A DNA stretch of 64,000 nt. It comes from an uncultured Roseobacter sp. (GTDB lineage Bacteria; Pseudomonadota; Alphaproteobacteria; Rhodobacterales; Rhodobacteraceae). The DNA lies in the NCBI RefSeq assembly GCF_947493125.1, contig NZ_CANLQB010000002.1, forward strand, positions 248,001-312,000, in the 5' to 3' direction. Shown here piece after piece: positions 10,325 to 19,406 of this stretch. The position numbers and the translations under genes are program-made. The notes beneath the pieces were generated by a model. The model saw nothing but the letters and a program-made list of their open reading frames with translations, searched no databases and was not told the origin of the DNA. Positions within the stretch are counted from its first letter, which is position 1; the number at the start of each line of letters is the position of its first letter.

Positions 10325-10728
10325 TTCTGGTCTCCGATCCCTTCGCCTCTCTTATTCATTAATAAAGAAAGAGAAAAGGATGATGATTTGGTAGGTATCA
10401 GGCAATCTGTGGATTACGGTTTTTTGCTCAGACTTATCCGACTGGGGAAAACTCGCCGTACCGGCAGAATGAAATCCAAAATATGGTATATTTTATAACT
10501 ATATCAGTATTTTAATGAGCATCTTGTATCGCAAATTTCGGGATAAGCTTGTGTGTAAAATGACCGCATTCGGCTTGTTCACACAGCTCGTGTTGTTCTT
10601 TTCCGCTGAGGGTCGGAGCGTGGATCTTATGACTTAATGCCCAGGATGTGTTCCTCTTGCGCCATCTCGCTGATTTCCCCAGAAGAACATATTAAGAAAT
10701 CCTTACCACTGTTCACAGGCTTACCAAC
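10325..10728. other. oriC: Candidate chromosomal replication origin (oriC)
   Basis: A 404-bp gene-free stretch between hemJ (reading left) and maf (reading right). Seen: bases 10478-10516 have only 5 G or C in 39, in a GC-rich window. DnaA-box-like 9-mers are at 10552-10560 (reverse TTTTACACA, fits TTWTNCACA), 10408-10416 (reverse TAATCCACA, one mismatch to TTATCCACA), 10575-10583 (TTGTTCACA, one mismatch) and 10709-10717 (CTGTTCACA, weaker). Known: Caulobacter and relatives have their origin beside this gene set (heme genes on one side, maf-aroE-coaE-dnaQ on the other), with parABS close by. The call is an inference from synteny, base composition and gene direction. The same bases must also hold the maf promoter. 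Confidence 0.62.
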
Positions 10729-11328
10729 ATGGCCCAACCGCTCATCTTGGCCTCCTCTTCAGACATCCGGGCCCGACTGTTGCGCAATGCTGGTGTCGAG
10801 GTGTCGGTCCAGCCCGCTCGGATCGATGAAGAGATGGTCCGCGATGCCATGCTTGCTGAACATGCCCCACCCCGGGATATCGCTGATATGTTGGCTGAAC
10901 TGAAGGCCCGGAAAATCAGCGAGAAGTACCCCGATGCGCTTGTGCTCGGGTGTGATCAGGTGCTTGATCACGCAGGTCAACTCCTATCGAAACCAAGGTC
11001 TCCGGAAGAGGCGGAACAACAGCTGCATTCGATGCGAAATGACCGCCACATGCTCCTGTCGGCAGCTGTCATCTGCGAGGCGGGAAAACCGCTGTGGCGA
11101 CATGTGGGACAAGTCCGACTGCGCATGCGCGATGCATCTGATGCCTACATCCGCGGATATGTCAGGCGGAACTGGGCCAGCATTCAGCATTCTGTCGGCG
11201 CATATAAGCTGGAAGAGGAAGGGATAAGGTTGTTTACCCGGATCGAAGGTGATTACTTCAACGTCCTGGGGCTGCCTCTGCTCGAGCTGTTGGCCTATCT
11301 GACGTTGCGAGGAGATCTGGAAGGATGA
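10729..11328 (+). CDS. maf: Maf-family nucleotide pyrophosphatase (YceF type)
   Basis: Maf proteins hydrolyse modified or non-canonical nucleoside triphosphates to monophosphates. The 199-residue protein has the N-terminal LILASSSDIRARLL motif and the catalytic segment LVLGCDQVLDHAG. The CDQ form resembles the YceF subfamily, which acts on 7-methyl-GTP, more than the dTTP/UTP subfamily; substrate is inferred. First gene of maf-aroE-coaE-dnaQ, all overlapping, reading away from the candidate origin. The stop overlaps aroE by 4 bp. Confidence 0.92.
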   Translation: MAQPLILASSSDIRARLLRNAGVEVSVQPARIDEEMVRDAMLAEHAPPRDIADMLAELKARKISEKYPDALVLGCDQVLDHAGQLLSKPRSPEEAEQQLHSMRNDRHMLLSAAVICEAGKPLWRHVGQVRLRMRDASDAYIRGYVRRNWASIQHSVGAYKLEEEGIRLFTRIEGDYFNVLGLPLLELLAYLTLRGDLEG

Positions 11329-12173
11329 GCGGCACATCGGACGCCCCCGCAAAGATTCCGTTGGCAGGGGTCATTGGGTCCCCGATATCTCATTCGAAAT
11401 CGCCACAGCTTCATCGCCACTGGTTGAACAAATATGGTGTCCGCGGTTTTTACGTCCCGATGGACGTGAGTGCGCGGGATCTCCGGGATGTTCTGATGAC
11501 ATTGCCGAAAGCCGGTTTCGTGGGCGTCAACATCACGATTCCGCACAAGGAGGCGGTGTTGGACATTGCAGATCTCGTGACCGATCGCGCCACGCTGATC
11601 GGGGCCGCCAACACGCTGATTTTCAGGAAAGATGGCAAGATTCATGCAGACAATACGGATGGTTATGGATTCATAGAAAACCTCCGAGCCGGTGCTCCGA
11701 ACTGGCAACCGCAAACCGGCCCAGCGGCGCTTCTTGGCGCAGGTGGCGCGGCGCGTGCGGTGATCGCGTCACTCCTCGAAGCGGGCGTGCCTGAAATCAT
11801 GGTCGCCAATCGTACCCGGGTCCGGGCGGAGAAACTGCAAGCTGACTTTGGAAACCGCATCACAGTGGTCGACTGGGTCCAAGCAGGCAACATCATGGAG
11901 GACGCCAGTCTGGTGGTGAACACGTCATCTTTGGGCATGGTGGGCAAACCCGATCTACGCGTTCCGCTGGACGGTCTGCAGAAAACGACGGTTGTGACCG
12001 ATCTTGTCTACACGCCACTCAAGACCCGCTTGCTGGAGGTGGCGGAAGACCGAGGATGTCTCGCAGTGGACGGTCTCGGGATGCTTCTTCATCAAGCGGT
12101 TCCGGGGTTTGAGCGCTGGTTCGGCCCTCGACCGGATGTCGATCACGAGACACGGTCGGTGGTCTTGCGCTGA
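11325..12173 (+). CDS. aroE: Shikimate dehydrogenase (NADP+)
   Basis: Reduces 3-dehydroshikimate to shikimate in aromatic amino acid synthesis. The 282-residue protein shows the shikimate-binding segment VIGSPISHSKSPQLHRHWL, the catalytic lysine in NITIPHKE, NTDGYGF and the NADP fold LLGAGGAARAV followed by ANRT. It overlaps maf by 4 bp. Its last base is the first of coaE's start codon. No sign of damage. Confidence 0.96.
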   Translation: MSGTSDAPAKIPLAGVIGSPISHSKSPQLHRHWLNKYGVRGFYVPMDVSARDLRDVLMTLPKAGFVGVNITIPHKEAVLDIADLVTDRATLIGAANTLIFRKDGKIHADNTDGYGFIENLRAGAPNWQPQTGPAALLGAGGAARAVIASLLEAGVPEIMVANRTRVRAEKLQADFGNRITVVDWVQAGNIMEDASLVVNTSSLGMVGKPDLRVPLDGLQKTTVVTDLVYTPLKTRLLEVAEDRGCLAVDGLGMLLHQAVPGFERWFGPRPDVDHETRSVVLR

Positions 12174-12763
12174 TGTTTCGTTTGGGCCTCACCGGGTCGA
12201 TTGGTATGGGCAAGTCAACGACTGCGCAGATGTTCGTCGATGAAGGTTGCGCCCTCTGGGATGCGGATGCAGCCGTCCATCGGCTTTACTCGAAAGGTGG
12301 TGCAGCGGTTGCCCCACTTGGCGCAGTCTATCCAGATGCCGTTCGGGGAGATGCCATTTGTCGCGATGCTTTGCGTCACATTGTGTCCAGTGAGACCGGC
12401 GCGCTCAAGACGGTTGAAGGCATTGTCCATCCTCTTGTCGTCGAAGACCGGCGCGCATTTTTGGCGAAGACGACTGCTGATATCGTCGTTTTGGACATTC
12501 CGCTCCTGTTCGAGACAGGGGGCGAGACCGACATGGATGCTGTTGCCTGCGTGTTCGTCTCGCCAGAGATCCAGGAGAAACGCGTTCTTGAGCGAGGCAC
12601 GATGACCCAAGCACAGTTTCAAAACATCCGTGAAAATCAGATGCCAAACGACGAAAAATGCGCGCGCGCAGACTTTGTGATTGTCACAGACACGATTGAA
12701 CATACCCTGGCACAGGTTCAGGATATTCTGAGGATGATCAGGGAGAGGATGTGCGATGCGTGA
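12173..12763 (+). CDS. coaE: Dephospho-CoA kinase
   Basis: Phosphorylates dephospho-CoA at the 3' hydroxyl, the last step of coenzyme A synthesis. The 196-residue protein starts with the P-loop GLTGSIGMGKST at residues 4-15, followed by DADAAVHRLY, which matches the family's substrate-binding segment. It overlaps aroE by one base and dnaQ by 8 bp, so it is translated as part of the same operon. Confidence 0.96.
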   Translation: MFRLGLTGSIGMGKSTTAQMFVDEGCALWDADAAVHRLYSKGGAAVAPLGAVYPDAVRGDAICRDALRHIVSSETGALKTVEGIVHPLVVEDRRAFLAKTTADIVVLDIPLLFETGGETDMDAVACVFVSPEIQEKRVLERGTMTQAQFQNIRENQMPNDEKCARADFVIVTDTIEHTLAQVQDILRMIRERMCDA

Positions 12764-13442
12764 GGTTGTGCTCGATACCGAAACAACGGGGTTCGATCCG
12801 GAGACCGGAGACCGGATCGTGGAAATTGGTGCCGTCGAGCTTCAGGGTCATATCGCGACGGGCAAAACATACCATCAATATATAAATCCTGAGCGCAGCA
12901 TGCCTGACGAAGCCTTCCAGGTGCATGGCCTGGGCGATGATTTCCTGCGGGACAAACCAAAGTTCGCGGAGGTCGGTAAGAGCTTCCTCGAATTCATAGG
13001 GGACGCAAAGCTGGTCATCCACAATGCAGCCTTTGACATCAAGTTCCTGAACGCGGAGCTGAAATGGATGGGGTTGCCGCAAATTCCATGGGACCAGGCA
13101 ATCGATACATTGGAGATTGCACGGAAGCGTTTTCCGGGCTCTCCCGCGTCACTTGATGCGTTGTGCCGCAGGTTCAATATCGACAATTCCGAACGGACAT
13201 TGCACGGGGCTTTGCTCGATAGCGAAATCCTGGCAGAGGTCTATCTGGAGCTCATTGGAGGCCGGCAGCCTGACTTTGGTTTGTCGACTGGCGCTGCGGA
13301 CGCGTCCGGACCAGGCGGGACCGAGTGGACGCCCCGCCCGCGGCCGAAACCACTCAAACCGCGTTTGTCAGAACAGGAAGCCGCCGCCCACGCCGACTTT
13401 GTGGCCAAACTGGGCGACGACGCTTTGTGGTTGAAGAGCTAG
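12756..13442 (+). CDS. dnaQ: DNA polymerase III epsilon subunit (3'-5' exonuclease)
   Basis: Proofreading subunit of the replicative polymerase. The 228-residue protein has Exo I DTETTGFDP at residues 7-15, Exo II with HNAAFDIKFLNAEL near 89-102, and the C-terminal HGALLDSEILAEVYLEL segment (Exo III). The tail beyond about residue 180 is proline- and charge-rich and probably binds the alpha subunit. Last gene of the maf operon. It is convergent with secB, with 3 bp between the stops. Confidence 0.95.
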   Translation: MREVVLDTETTGFDPETGDRIVEIGAVELQGHIATGKTYHQYINPERSMPDEAFQVHGLGDDFLRDKPKFAEVGKSFLEFIGDAKLVIHNAAFDIKFLNAELKWMGLPQIPWDQAIDTLEIARKRFPGSPASLDALCRRFNIDNSERTLHGALLDSEILAEVYLELIGGRQPDFGLSTGAADASGPGGTEWTPRPRPKPLKPRLSEQEAAAHADFVAKLGDDALWLKS

Positions 13443-13445
13443 CGG

Positions 13446-13925
13446 TTAAGCGTCCGCTTTTGGCGCGTCCTCAGCTTGACGCCGCGCGATTTCATTCCGG
13501 TACAGCGACAGGAAGTCGATGTTTTCCAGGTTTAGCGGCGGGAAACCACCGTCACGCGTCACATCGCTGACCACACGCCGCAGGAACGGGAAGATCATCC
13601 GCGGGCATTCGATCAGCAGGAAGGGATGAAGCTGATCTTCCGGGACGTTCTCGATCTGGAAAATACCAGCGTAGTCGATCTCGAGCACGAAGAGCGTCGA
13701 ATCTCCGTCTTTCGCCTTTGATGTGACATTCAGCTTGATCGACGTCTCGAATTGGCCTTCGGTCGTGCGCTTTTTTGCATCCAGATTGACCTGGACCTGA
13801 ACGTCCGGCGTCACATCAGCGGGAGCGCCTTTCTGGGCCATGATGTTCTCAAAAGACATATCGCGAATGAATTGGCCAAGAACCCGCATCTGGGGCGCTT
13901 TTTGTTGTGCTTCGGCTTCAGCCAT
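13446..13925 (-). CDS. secB: Protein-export chaperone SecB
   Basis: A tetrameric cytosolic chaperone that keeps secretory proteins unfolded and delivers them to SecA. It is 159 residues and matches SecB throughout, including LGQFIRDMSFENI near the N-terminus, FVLEIDYAGIFQIENVPEDQ in the middle and the FPFLRRVVSDVTRDGGFPPLNLENIDFLSLY region. It stands between dnaQ and fxsA and appears to be a single-gene unit. Confidence 0.96.
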   Translation of the reverse strand: MAEAEAQQKAPQMRVLGQFIRDMSFENIMAQKGAPADVTPDVQVQVNLDAKKRTTEGQFETSIKLNVTSKAKDGDSTLFVLEIDYAGIFQIENVPEDQLHPFLLIECPRMIFPFLRRVVSDVTRDGGFPPLNLENIDFLSLYRNEIARRQAEDAPKADA

Positions 13926-13984
13926 GAGGCTCTCCTATCGTCAAAAACAAATCGGATGAGCCTTAACAGCTTGGACTGACCACC

Positions 13985-14461
13985 TCAATGGTCGGTCCAC
14001 TTGGACGGTCGTTTGATCCGGTCGCGATCCTGCGTGACCTCGGAATATTCGCCGTCGATGATGTCATCGTCAGGATAGGACCGTCTTGGCTGTGGACCGG
14101 TTTGAAACGTCTGAACGTTCACACGGGCTCGAATCGCTTTGAAGACGAACACTCGCACTGCCGGAACGAGCAGAAAAAACCCGATGGCATCCGTGAAAAA
14201 CCCCGGTGTCAGCAATAAAGCGCCGGAGAACAGGATCATCGCGCCATGTACCAGAGGTTCCGTCGGGTCTTTCAGATCGGAGAAGGAGGATTTGAGCTGG
14301 CTTATGGCCAGGATGCCCTGGTTTCGCACCAACCAGGTACCGGCAATGGCTGTGAGAACGACGGTGACAAGCGTCCATCCCAGCCCGATTGCGCCGCCAA
14401 TTTGGATGAACAAGGTGATTTCAATCAAGGGCACCGCAAGAAATGCGATAAATAGCCACAT
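13985..14461 (-). CDS. fxsA: FxsA family membrane protein
   Basis: A small inner-membrane protein. In E. coli, overproduction of FxsA relieves phage T7 exclusion by the F plasmid, but its normal role is not settled. The ATG at 14459-14461 has a GGAAG ribosome site and gives 158 residues beginning MWLFIAFLAVPLIEITLFIQIG. About four membrane segments are predicted, including FSGALLLTPGFFTDAIGFFLLVP, which is the hallmark FxsA region. The charged tail ends in many Asp and Arg residues. It is divergent from timA. Confidence 0.9.
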   Translation of the reverse strand: MWLFIAFLAVPLIEITLFIQIGGAIGLGWTLVTVVLTAIAGTWLVRNQGILAISQLKSSFSDLKDPTEPLVHGAMILFSGALLLTPGFFTDAIGFFLLVPAVRVFVFKAIRARVNVQTFQTGPQPRRSYPDDDIIDGEYSEVTQDRDRIKRPSKWTDH

Positions 14462-14566
14462 TTTGAAGCTTCCTTTCCCGGGCCGTGGAGTGGACTTGCA
14501 CAGACCTCCCACCTACATAAGAGGAAGACGAGCCCGTTTCCATGACTTACCCGGCATGAGGTCCCT

Positions 14567-15226
14567 ATGAATTCGCCCCTGATACAGCTTTTGGTGCTGG
14601 CTGGCATCGCTGTTTTCCTGATCTTGCGTTTGAAGAACGTATTGGGGACGCGGGACGGGTTTGAGCAGCCCCCCTTGCCGAAGCCGCAAACGCGTTCTCG
14701 TTCCGGTCCGGAGTTCGAGGTGATCGAAGGCGGCCCCGATCTGGATATCGTCGATCATGTTGAAGAGGACAGTGATGCGGCAAAGGCTTTGGCGTCCATG
14801 AAACGGATCGAGCCGTCCTTCAACGTCACTGATTTCCTCGGCGGCGCGCGCAGCGCTTACGAGATGATTGTGATGGGCTACGAAAAGGGCGAGCTGTCGG
14901 AGATCCAGCCATTCTTGGCCGAAGACATCTACGAGTCCTTCGTTGATGGGATTGCCGCACGAGAGGATCAGGGGCTGACTGTCGAGTCGAACTTCATCGG
15001 CGTGCGAGAGTTGAAGTTGATGGATGCGACCTTCGATGACGATACCCAGGAAGCTGAGCTTACAATCCGGTTCGTTGCAGAACTGACATCGGTGCTTCGC
15101 GACGCCGAGGGCGAAATTGTCGATGGCGATCCCAAGGAAATCAAGCGCCAAAAAGACACGTGGTCCTTTGCGCGTACCATGGGATCGGACGATCCGAATT
15201 GGCTGCTAGTGTCCACAGACGCGTGA
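14567..15226 (+). CDS. timA: Tim44-like domain protein (TimA type)
   Basis: A 219-residue protein with an N-terminal membrane anchor (residues 5-22) and a C-terminal Tim44-like domain. The domain is recognisable in VTDFLGGARSAYEMIVMGYEKGELSEIQPFLAEDIYESF and the ending DPNWLLVSTDA. Related alphaproteobacterial proteins (TimA in Caulobacter) are considered ancestral to the mitochondrial import component Tim44. The bacterial function is not well defined. It overlaps the GTG start of mltA by 4 bp. Confidence 0.88.
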   Translation: MNSPLIQLLVLAGIAVFLILRLKNVLGTRDGFEQPPLPKPQTRSRSGPEFEVIEGGPDLDIVDHVEEDSDAAKALASMKRIEPSFNVTDFLGGARSAYEMIVMGYEKGELSEIQPFLAEDIYESFVDGIAAREDQGLTVESNFIGVRELKLMDATFDDDTQEAELTIRFVAELTSVLRDAEGEIVDGDPKEIKRQKDTWSFARTMGSDDPNWLLVSTDA

Positions 15227-16260
15227 GATCCGCGATTGCGGCGGGTCTCTTGTTTGGTCTTCTGGGCATGCCGGGACCAGGTGAAAGTGAGACCCGGGTG
15301 GAGGTTCTGTCCTTCGCGGATTTGGAGGGCTGGCAGGAAGATGATCACGCCGCGGCCTTCAAGACCTTCCGAAACACCTGCCAAGACATGGACGATCCAG
15401 ATTGGCGCGCCGTCTGTGCCTATGCCACTTCGAATCCCGAGCCCAAGGCATTTTTTGAACTCCTCTTTCGTCCCGTTCTGATCGAGGACACGGAGCAGGC
15501 GCTTTTCACCGGGTATTTTGAGCCGGAGTTGAATGGCGCGCGAGAGCGCACAGGGCGCTACCGCTACCCGCTCTACAGCATGCCGCCCGAAGTGAAAAAC
15601 ACCGATATCTGGTACTCGAGGCGCCAAATCCTTGATGGGGGCTTGCTTGAAGGCCGAGGTCTCGAAATCGCCTGGGTGGATGATCCGGTTGAGCTGTTCT
15701 TCCTGCAAATCCAGGGGTCCGGTCGGGTCACCTTGCCTGATGGCAGCAAACTGCGCGTGGGCTATGCGGGAGCCAACGGGCATACCTATCGCTCCATTGG
15801 GGCTGAACTGGTGCGTCGCGGAACCTACCAACCGCATCAGGTCAGCGCAGATGTGATCAAGAACTGGGTACGCCGGAACCCGGAGGCGGGTCGAGAACTG
15901 CTGTTTCACAATCCGTCCTATGTGTTCTTTCGCGAAGTGAGCGACGTGCCTGCCGACAAGGGGCCGCTTGGCGCTATGAACCGTTCGGTCACGCCTATGC
16001 GGACACTCGCTGTTGACCCGGCCTTTGTTCCGCTCGGGGCGCCGGTTTGGCTTGAAAAGGATGGGCAGAATCCGCTGCGTCAATTGATGGTGGCACAAGA
16101 CACCGGGTCTGCAATCAAGGGCGCACAGCGCGCGGATATCTTCTTTGGTACGGGTGACGCGGCTGGTCGTGCGGCTGGAAAACTCAAAGATCCAGGACGT
16201 ATGGTTGTTCTGCTGCCGATCCAGCGCGCCTATGCAATGGCCCCGGACAGTACGTTGTGA
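15223..16260 (+). CDS. mltA: Membrane-bound lytic murein transglycosylase A (MltA)
   Basis: Cleaves the MurNAc-GlcNAc bond in peptidoglycan and forms 1,6-anhydromuropeptides in the periplasm. The start is taken as GTG 15223, overlapping the timA stop, giving 345 residues. A hydrophobic signal segment (about residues 3-16) follows the start, but no lipobox cysteine is visible, unlike the E. coli lipoprotein. The MltA domain shows FTGYFEPELNGA and LQIQGSGRVTLPDGS. The C-terminal 3D domain shows AQDTGSAIKGAQRADIFFGTG, with the catalytic Asp of the family. It overlaps the next gene by 4 bp. Confidence 0.93.
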   Translation: MRSAIAAGLLFGLLGMPGPGESETRVEVLSFADLEGWQEDDHAAAFKTFRNTCQDMDDPDWRAVCAYATSNPEPKAFFELLFRPVLIEDTEQALFTGYFEPELNGARERTGRYRYPLYSMPPEVKNTDIWYSRRQILDGGLLEGRGLEIAWVDDPVELFFLQIQGSGRVTLPDGSKLRVGYAGANGHTYRSIGAELVRRGTYQPHQVSADVIKNWVRRNPEAGRELLFHNPSYVFFREVSDVPADKGPLGAMNRSVTPMRTLAVDPAFVPLGAPVWLEKDGQNPLRQLMVAQDTGSAIKGAQRADIFFGTGDAAGRAAGKLKDPGRMVVLLPIQRAYAMAPDSTL

Positions 16261-16850
16261 CACGACGCAAGCTCTCGGACGAGGAGAAGGCGCTGTGGAA
16301 AAGGGTCGCGGACCGAACAACAGCCCTGAAGGAACGCGAAACCTTTGATCCCAACACTTTTGCGCCACAGCCCAAAAATTCAGAAGCGAAGCCAAAGCCT
16401 GACTATTTGAAACTCAACCAGACATTTCCACCAAAGCCCGAACCGCGGAAAACCAGCTTTGATCTGGTGCCGTCTCTGCCTGACCGCCTGAACAGCGCGT
16501 CTGTCCAGATGGACAAGAAGACCTTCGGAAAGATGAAACGAGGCAAACTCAAGCCGGAAGGTCGGATTGATCTACACGGGATGACTCTGGATAGGGCTCA
16601 TGGCGTATTGGTGAAATTCATCCTCTCTGCGCATCAATCCGGTAAGCGTCTGGTCCTTGTGATCACGGGGAAAGGTAAAAATCGCGATGAGGGCGGCCCG
16701 ATCCCTGTGCGCCACGGCGTCCTGCGGCACCAAGTCCCGCAGTGGCTTTCTGCACCGCCCCTCTCCGCGGTGGTCATGCAAGTCAGTCAGGCACACCTGA
16801 GCCATGGAGGTGGCGGTGCATATTATGTCTACCTCAGGCGGGTGCGTTAG
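16257..16850 (+). CDS. Smr/MutS2-type domain protein
   Basis: A 197-residue protein starting at a GTG that overlaps the mltA stop. The N-terminal half is charged and probably disordered. The C-terminal half is a Smr domain with the family motifs IDLHGMTLDRAHGVLVKF and LVLVITGKGKN. Smr domains bind or nick nucleic acids, in several cases RNA on collided ribosomes; the substrate here is unknown. Last gene of timA-mltA-smr. Its 3' end overlaps the convergent MFS gene by 17 bp. Confidence 0.87.
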   Translation: MTRRKLSDEEKALWKRVADRTTALKERETFDPNTFAPQPKNSEAKPKPDYLKLNQTFPPKPEPRKTSFDLVPSLPDRLNSASVQMDKKTFGKMKRGKLKPEGRIDLHGMTLDRAHGVLVKFILSAHQSGKRLVLVITGKGKNRDEGGPIPVRHGVLRHQVPQWLSAPPLSAVVMQVSQAHLSHGGGGAYYVYLRRVR

Positions 16851-18060
16851 GCAGATCGCGGTGATAGCGGAGCGTTCCAAGACAAGCCAGCAGCGCACCA
16901 CAGAGATAGAAGAGAGAGATTGGAACCATCTGTCTTGGAAAATCGATGCCGTAGTCGATAAGAAAACCCGTCAGTCCGGGGCCGATAGCGGAGCCAAAAA
17001 CCATCAGCGCCGCCGCTGCCGACTTGATCGACCCAAGATGTCGTGTGCCATAAAAGGTTGCCCAAAAAGCTGCCGTCGCCGTGCTTTGAATCCCCTGCCC
17101 GACACCGAAAATCACCAGGCCTAACCCGGCGACAGGGATCGTTTCGGCGACGGCCAGAACTGCGAAGGCGATGGCAAAAGGGATCATCTGAAACGGCACC
17201 ACCCATTTCACCCCGAAACGATCGACCGCCCAACCGGCGACAACGGTGAAGGCAATCGCCGACATCGTATAAATCGGGAGAAGTGCGACAAAGGAGACAA
17301 GGCTCCAGCCCTTCACCTCCGTCAGGTGAACCTGCTGGAAAAAGAGCGCCGTGCCCCACGCGGCCGGTCCGATCATGGCAGGGATGAACAGATAGAAGAG
17401 CGGATGACGCAGCATGTCGGAGCGGCTCCAATGCCGCCCTTTCATGCCCAGGCTATGACTGCTCTCCGCCATGGATTGCGGGGTCCGCTCTTGTCTGAGC
17501 AAGCGCTGTATGATCGGTATCGTGGTGATGATCAGAAGTGCGGCGATGGCCCAAAGCATCCGCCAGTCCAACAGTGCCAGAAGAGCGACGAAGCTCACCG
17601 GTAAAACCGCCTGTCCGGCGGAAAATCCCATCGCCGCCAGCGAGATTGCGCGTCCTCGAGCGGCGATGAACCATCGCGCCATCGCCACGTAGGCGATCTG
17701 GGACATCATGCCCTGACCCAGGAACCGCAACGCAAAGACGACGAGGGCCAGTAGGAGTGACCCGCCCACCGTCGTCATCCCGAGACATGCCACAGCCAGC
17801 AGGACCATGATCCAAAGCGAGAGGGATCGCACCCGAAAGCTGTCGCACAGTGCTCCGGCCCAGATCATTGCGACGGCGGAGGCACTTGTGCTGAGCGTAT
17901 AGAGCATGCCCCACTGGCCATCCGTGAGGTCGAATGCGCGCATGATGTCGCCGGCAAAAATACCGATGAAAAAGGTCTGTCCGTAGGACGAGGTGAACGA
18001 CAGCAGAAAACCCGCCAGCAGAAACAGCCGGTTGTCGATCAGGAAGCGGATGTAGCCCAT
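16834..18060 (-). CDS. Major facilitator superfamily transporter
   Basis: A 408-residue inner-membrane carrier with about twelve predicted membrane helices in two six-helix halves. The loop between helices 2 and 3 reads GALCDSFRVRSLSL and fits the MFS loop pattern. The substrate cannot be read from the sequence. It lies 38 bp downstream of hslU and may be cotranscribed with it, though a functional link is not evident. It is convergent with the Smr gene. Confidence 0.83.
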   Translation of the reverse strand: MGYIRFLIDNRLFLLAGFLLSFTSSYGQTFFIGIFAGDIMRAFDLTDGQWGMLYTLSTSASAVAMIWAGALCDSFRVRSLSLWIMVLLAVACLGMTTVGGSLLLALVVFALRFLGQGMMSQIAYVAMARWFIAARGRAISLAAMGFSAGQAVLPVSFVALLALLDWRMLWAIAALLIITTIPIIQRLLRQERTPQSMAESSHSLGMKGRHWSRSDMLRHPLFYLFIPAMIGPAAWGTALFFQQVHLTEVKGWSLVSFVALLPIYTMSAIAFTVVAGWAVDRFGVKWVVPFQMIPFAIAFAVLAVAETIPVAGLGLVIFGVGQGIQSTATAAFWATFYGTRHLGSIKSAAAALMVFGSAIGPGLTGFLIDYGIDFPRQMVPISLFYLCGALLACLGTLRYHRDLPNAPA

Positions 18061-18098
18061 CCGCTTGATGTCGCAGGCCCTTGAGCGGAAGGAAAGCG

Positions 18099-19403
18099 CT
18101 AAAGCACGTAGCGGCTGAGATCGGTGGATTTGGTCAGCTCGCCGAGGTTTTTCTCGACAAAGGCGGCATCCACGGTGACCGTATCGCCTGCTTGATCCGG
18201 GGCGTTGAAGGACAACTCCTCAAAGACACGTTCCATCACGGTATAGAGCCTGCGCGCGCCGATGTTCTCAACCGACTGATTCACATCCGCCGCGATCTTG
18301 GCCAGCGCCGCGATACCTTCGGGCTCGAAGGTCACGGTGACCTCTTCGGTGCCCATAAGCGCGGTGTATTGCAGGGTGAGCGCATTGTCGGTCTCCGTCA
18401 GGATGCGCACGAAATCCTCTTCGGTCAGCGCCCGCAGCTCCACCCGGATGGGCAGACGGCCTTGCAACTCCGGCAGCAGGTCCGAGGGTTTCGCGATGTG
18501 GAAGGCGCCGGACGCGATAAACAGCACATGGTCTGTTTTCACCGGCCCGTGTTTGGTGCTGACGGTCGTGCCTTCGATCAGCGGCAGCAGGTCGCGCTGC
18601 ACCCCCTCGCGGCTGACGTCACCACCACGCGCGTCGGAGCGGGTGCAAACCTTGTCGATCTCATCGAGGAACACGATCCCGTTCTGCTCAACCGCCTCAA
18701 TCGCGGCCTTGGTCACGGTCTCGTCGTCGAGCAGCTTGTCGGCTTCCTCGCCAATCAGCACGTCATAGCTCTCCGCGACTGACAGCCGTTTGCGGGTGGT
18801 GCGCCCGCCCATGGCCTTGCCGAAGATATCCCCGAGGTTGAGCATGTTCATACCTCCCGGCTGGCCAGGAATGTCCATCATCGGGAAGGGGTTCGAGGTG
18901 TCCGCGACGTCCAGGTCGATCATCTGATCGTCGAGCTCGCCTGCCTTGAGCTTCTTGCGGAACATCTCGCGCGTGCCTTCCCGTGCGTCCGTCCCGGCAA
19001 TGGCGTCGATCACCCGCTCTTCAGCGGCGCGTTGGGCGTTGGCCTTCACGTCCTCGCGCATGTGTTCGCGGGTCATGACGATGGCGCTGTCCACCAGATC
19101 GCGGATGATCTGTTCGACGTCGCGGCCGACGTAGCCGACTTCAGTGAATTTCGTGGCCTCCACCTTCAGGAACGGTGCGCGGGCGAGTTTGGCAAGACGG
19201 CGGCTGATCTCGGTCTTGCCGACGCCGGTGGGGCCGATCATCAGGATGTTTTTGGGGTAGACCTCGTCGCGGAGATCATCGCCCAACTGCTTGCGCCGCC
19301 AGCGGTTGCGCAGCGCCACGGCCACCGCGCGCTTGGCGTCCTTCTGCCCGATGATAAAGCGGTCGAGTTCGGAGACGATCTCGCGGGGGGTCAGGTCGGT
19401 CAT
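18099..19403 (-). CDS. hslU: HslU, ATPase subunit of the HslVU protease
   Basis: An AAA+ unfoldase that feeds substrates to the HslV peptidase. The 434-residue protein has Walker [19 protein letters not shown], the inserted I-domain (about residues 110-240), Walker B with FLDEIDKVC, and the C-terminal end DLSRYVL, which docks into HslV in this family. It is last of the three coupled genes hslV, membrane protein, hslU. Only 3 bp separate it from the membrane-protein stop. Confidence 0.96.
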   Translation of the reverse strand: MTDLTPREIVSELDRFIIGQKDAKRAVAVALRNRWRRKQLGDDLRDEVYPKNILMIGPTGVGKTEISRRLAKLARAPFLKVEATKFTEVGYVGRDVEQIIRDLVDSAIVMTREHMREDVKANAQRAAEERVIDAIAGTDAREGTREMFRKKLKAGELDDQMIDLDVADTSNPFPMMDIPGQPGGMNMLNLGDIFGKAMGGRTTRKRLSVAESYDVLIGEEADKLLDDETVTKAAIEAVEQNGIVFLDEIDKVCTRSDARGGDVSREGVQRDLLPLIEGTTVSTKHGPVKTDHVLFIASGAFHIAKPSDLLPELQGRLPIRVELRALTEEDFVRILTETDNALTLQYTALMGTEEVTVTFEPEGIAALAKIAADVNQSVENIGARRLYTVMERVFEELSFNAPDQAGDTVTVDAAFVEKNLGELTKSTDLSRYVL

Positions 19404-19406
19404 GGG

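Noticed and set aside
10434-10442. TTATCCGAC as an additional DnaA box in the candidate origin
   Set aside because: Three mismatches in the second half of the 9-mer; only the TTATCC half fits.
14968-16395. 475-codon minus-strand open frame across timA-mltA-smr
   Set aside because: Opposite three well-supported overlapping genes, with no domain signal.
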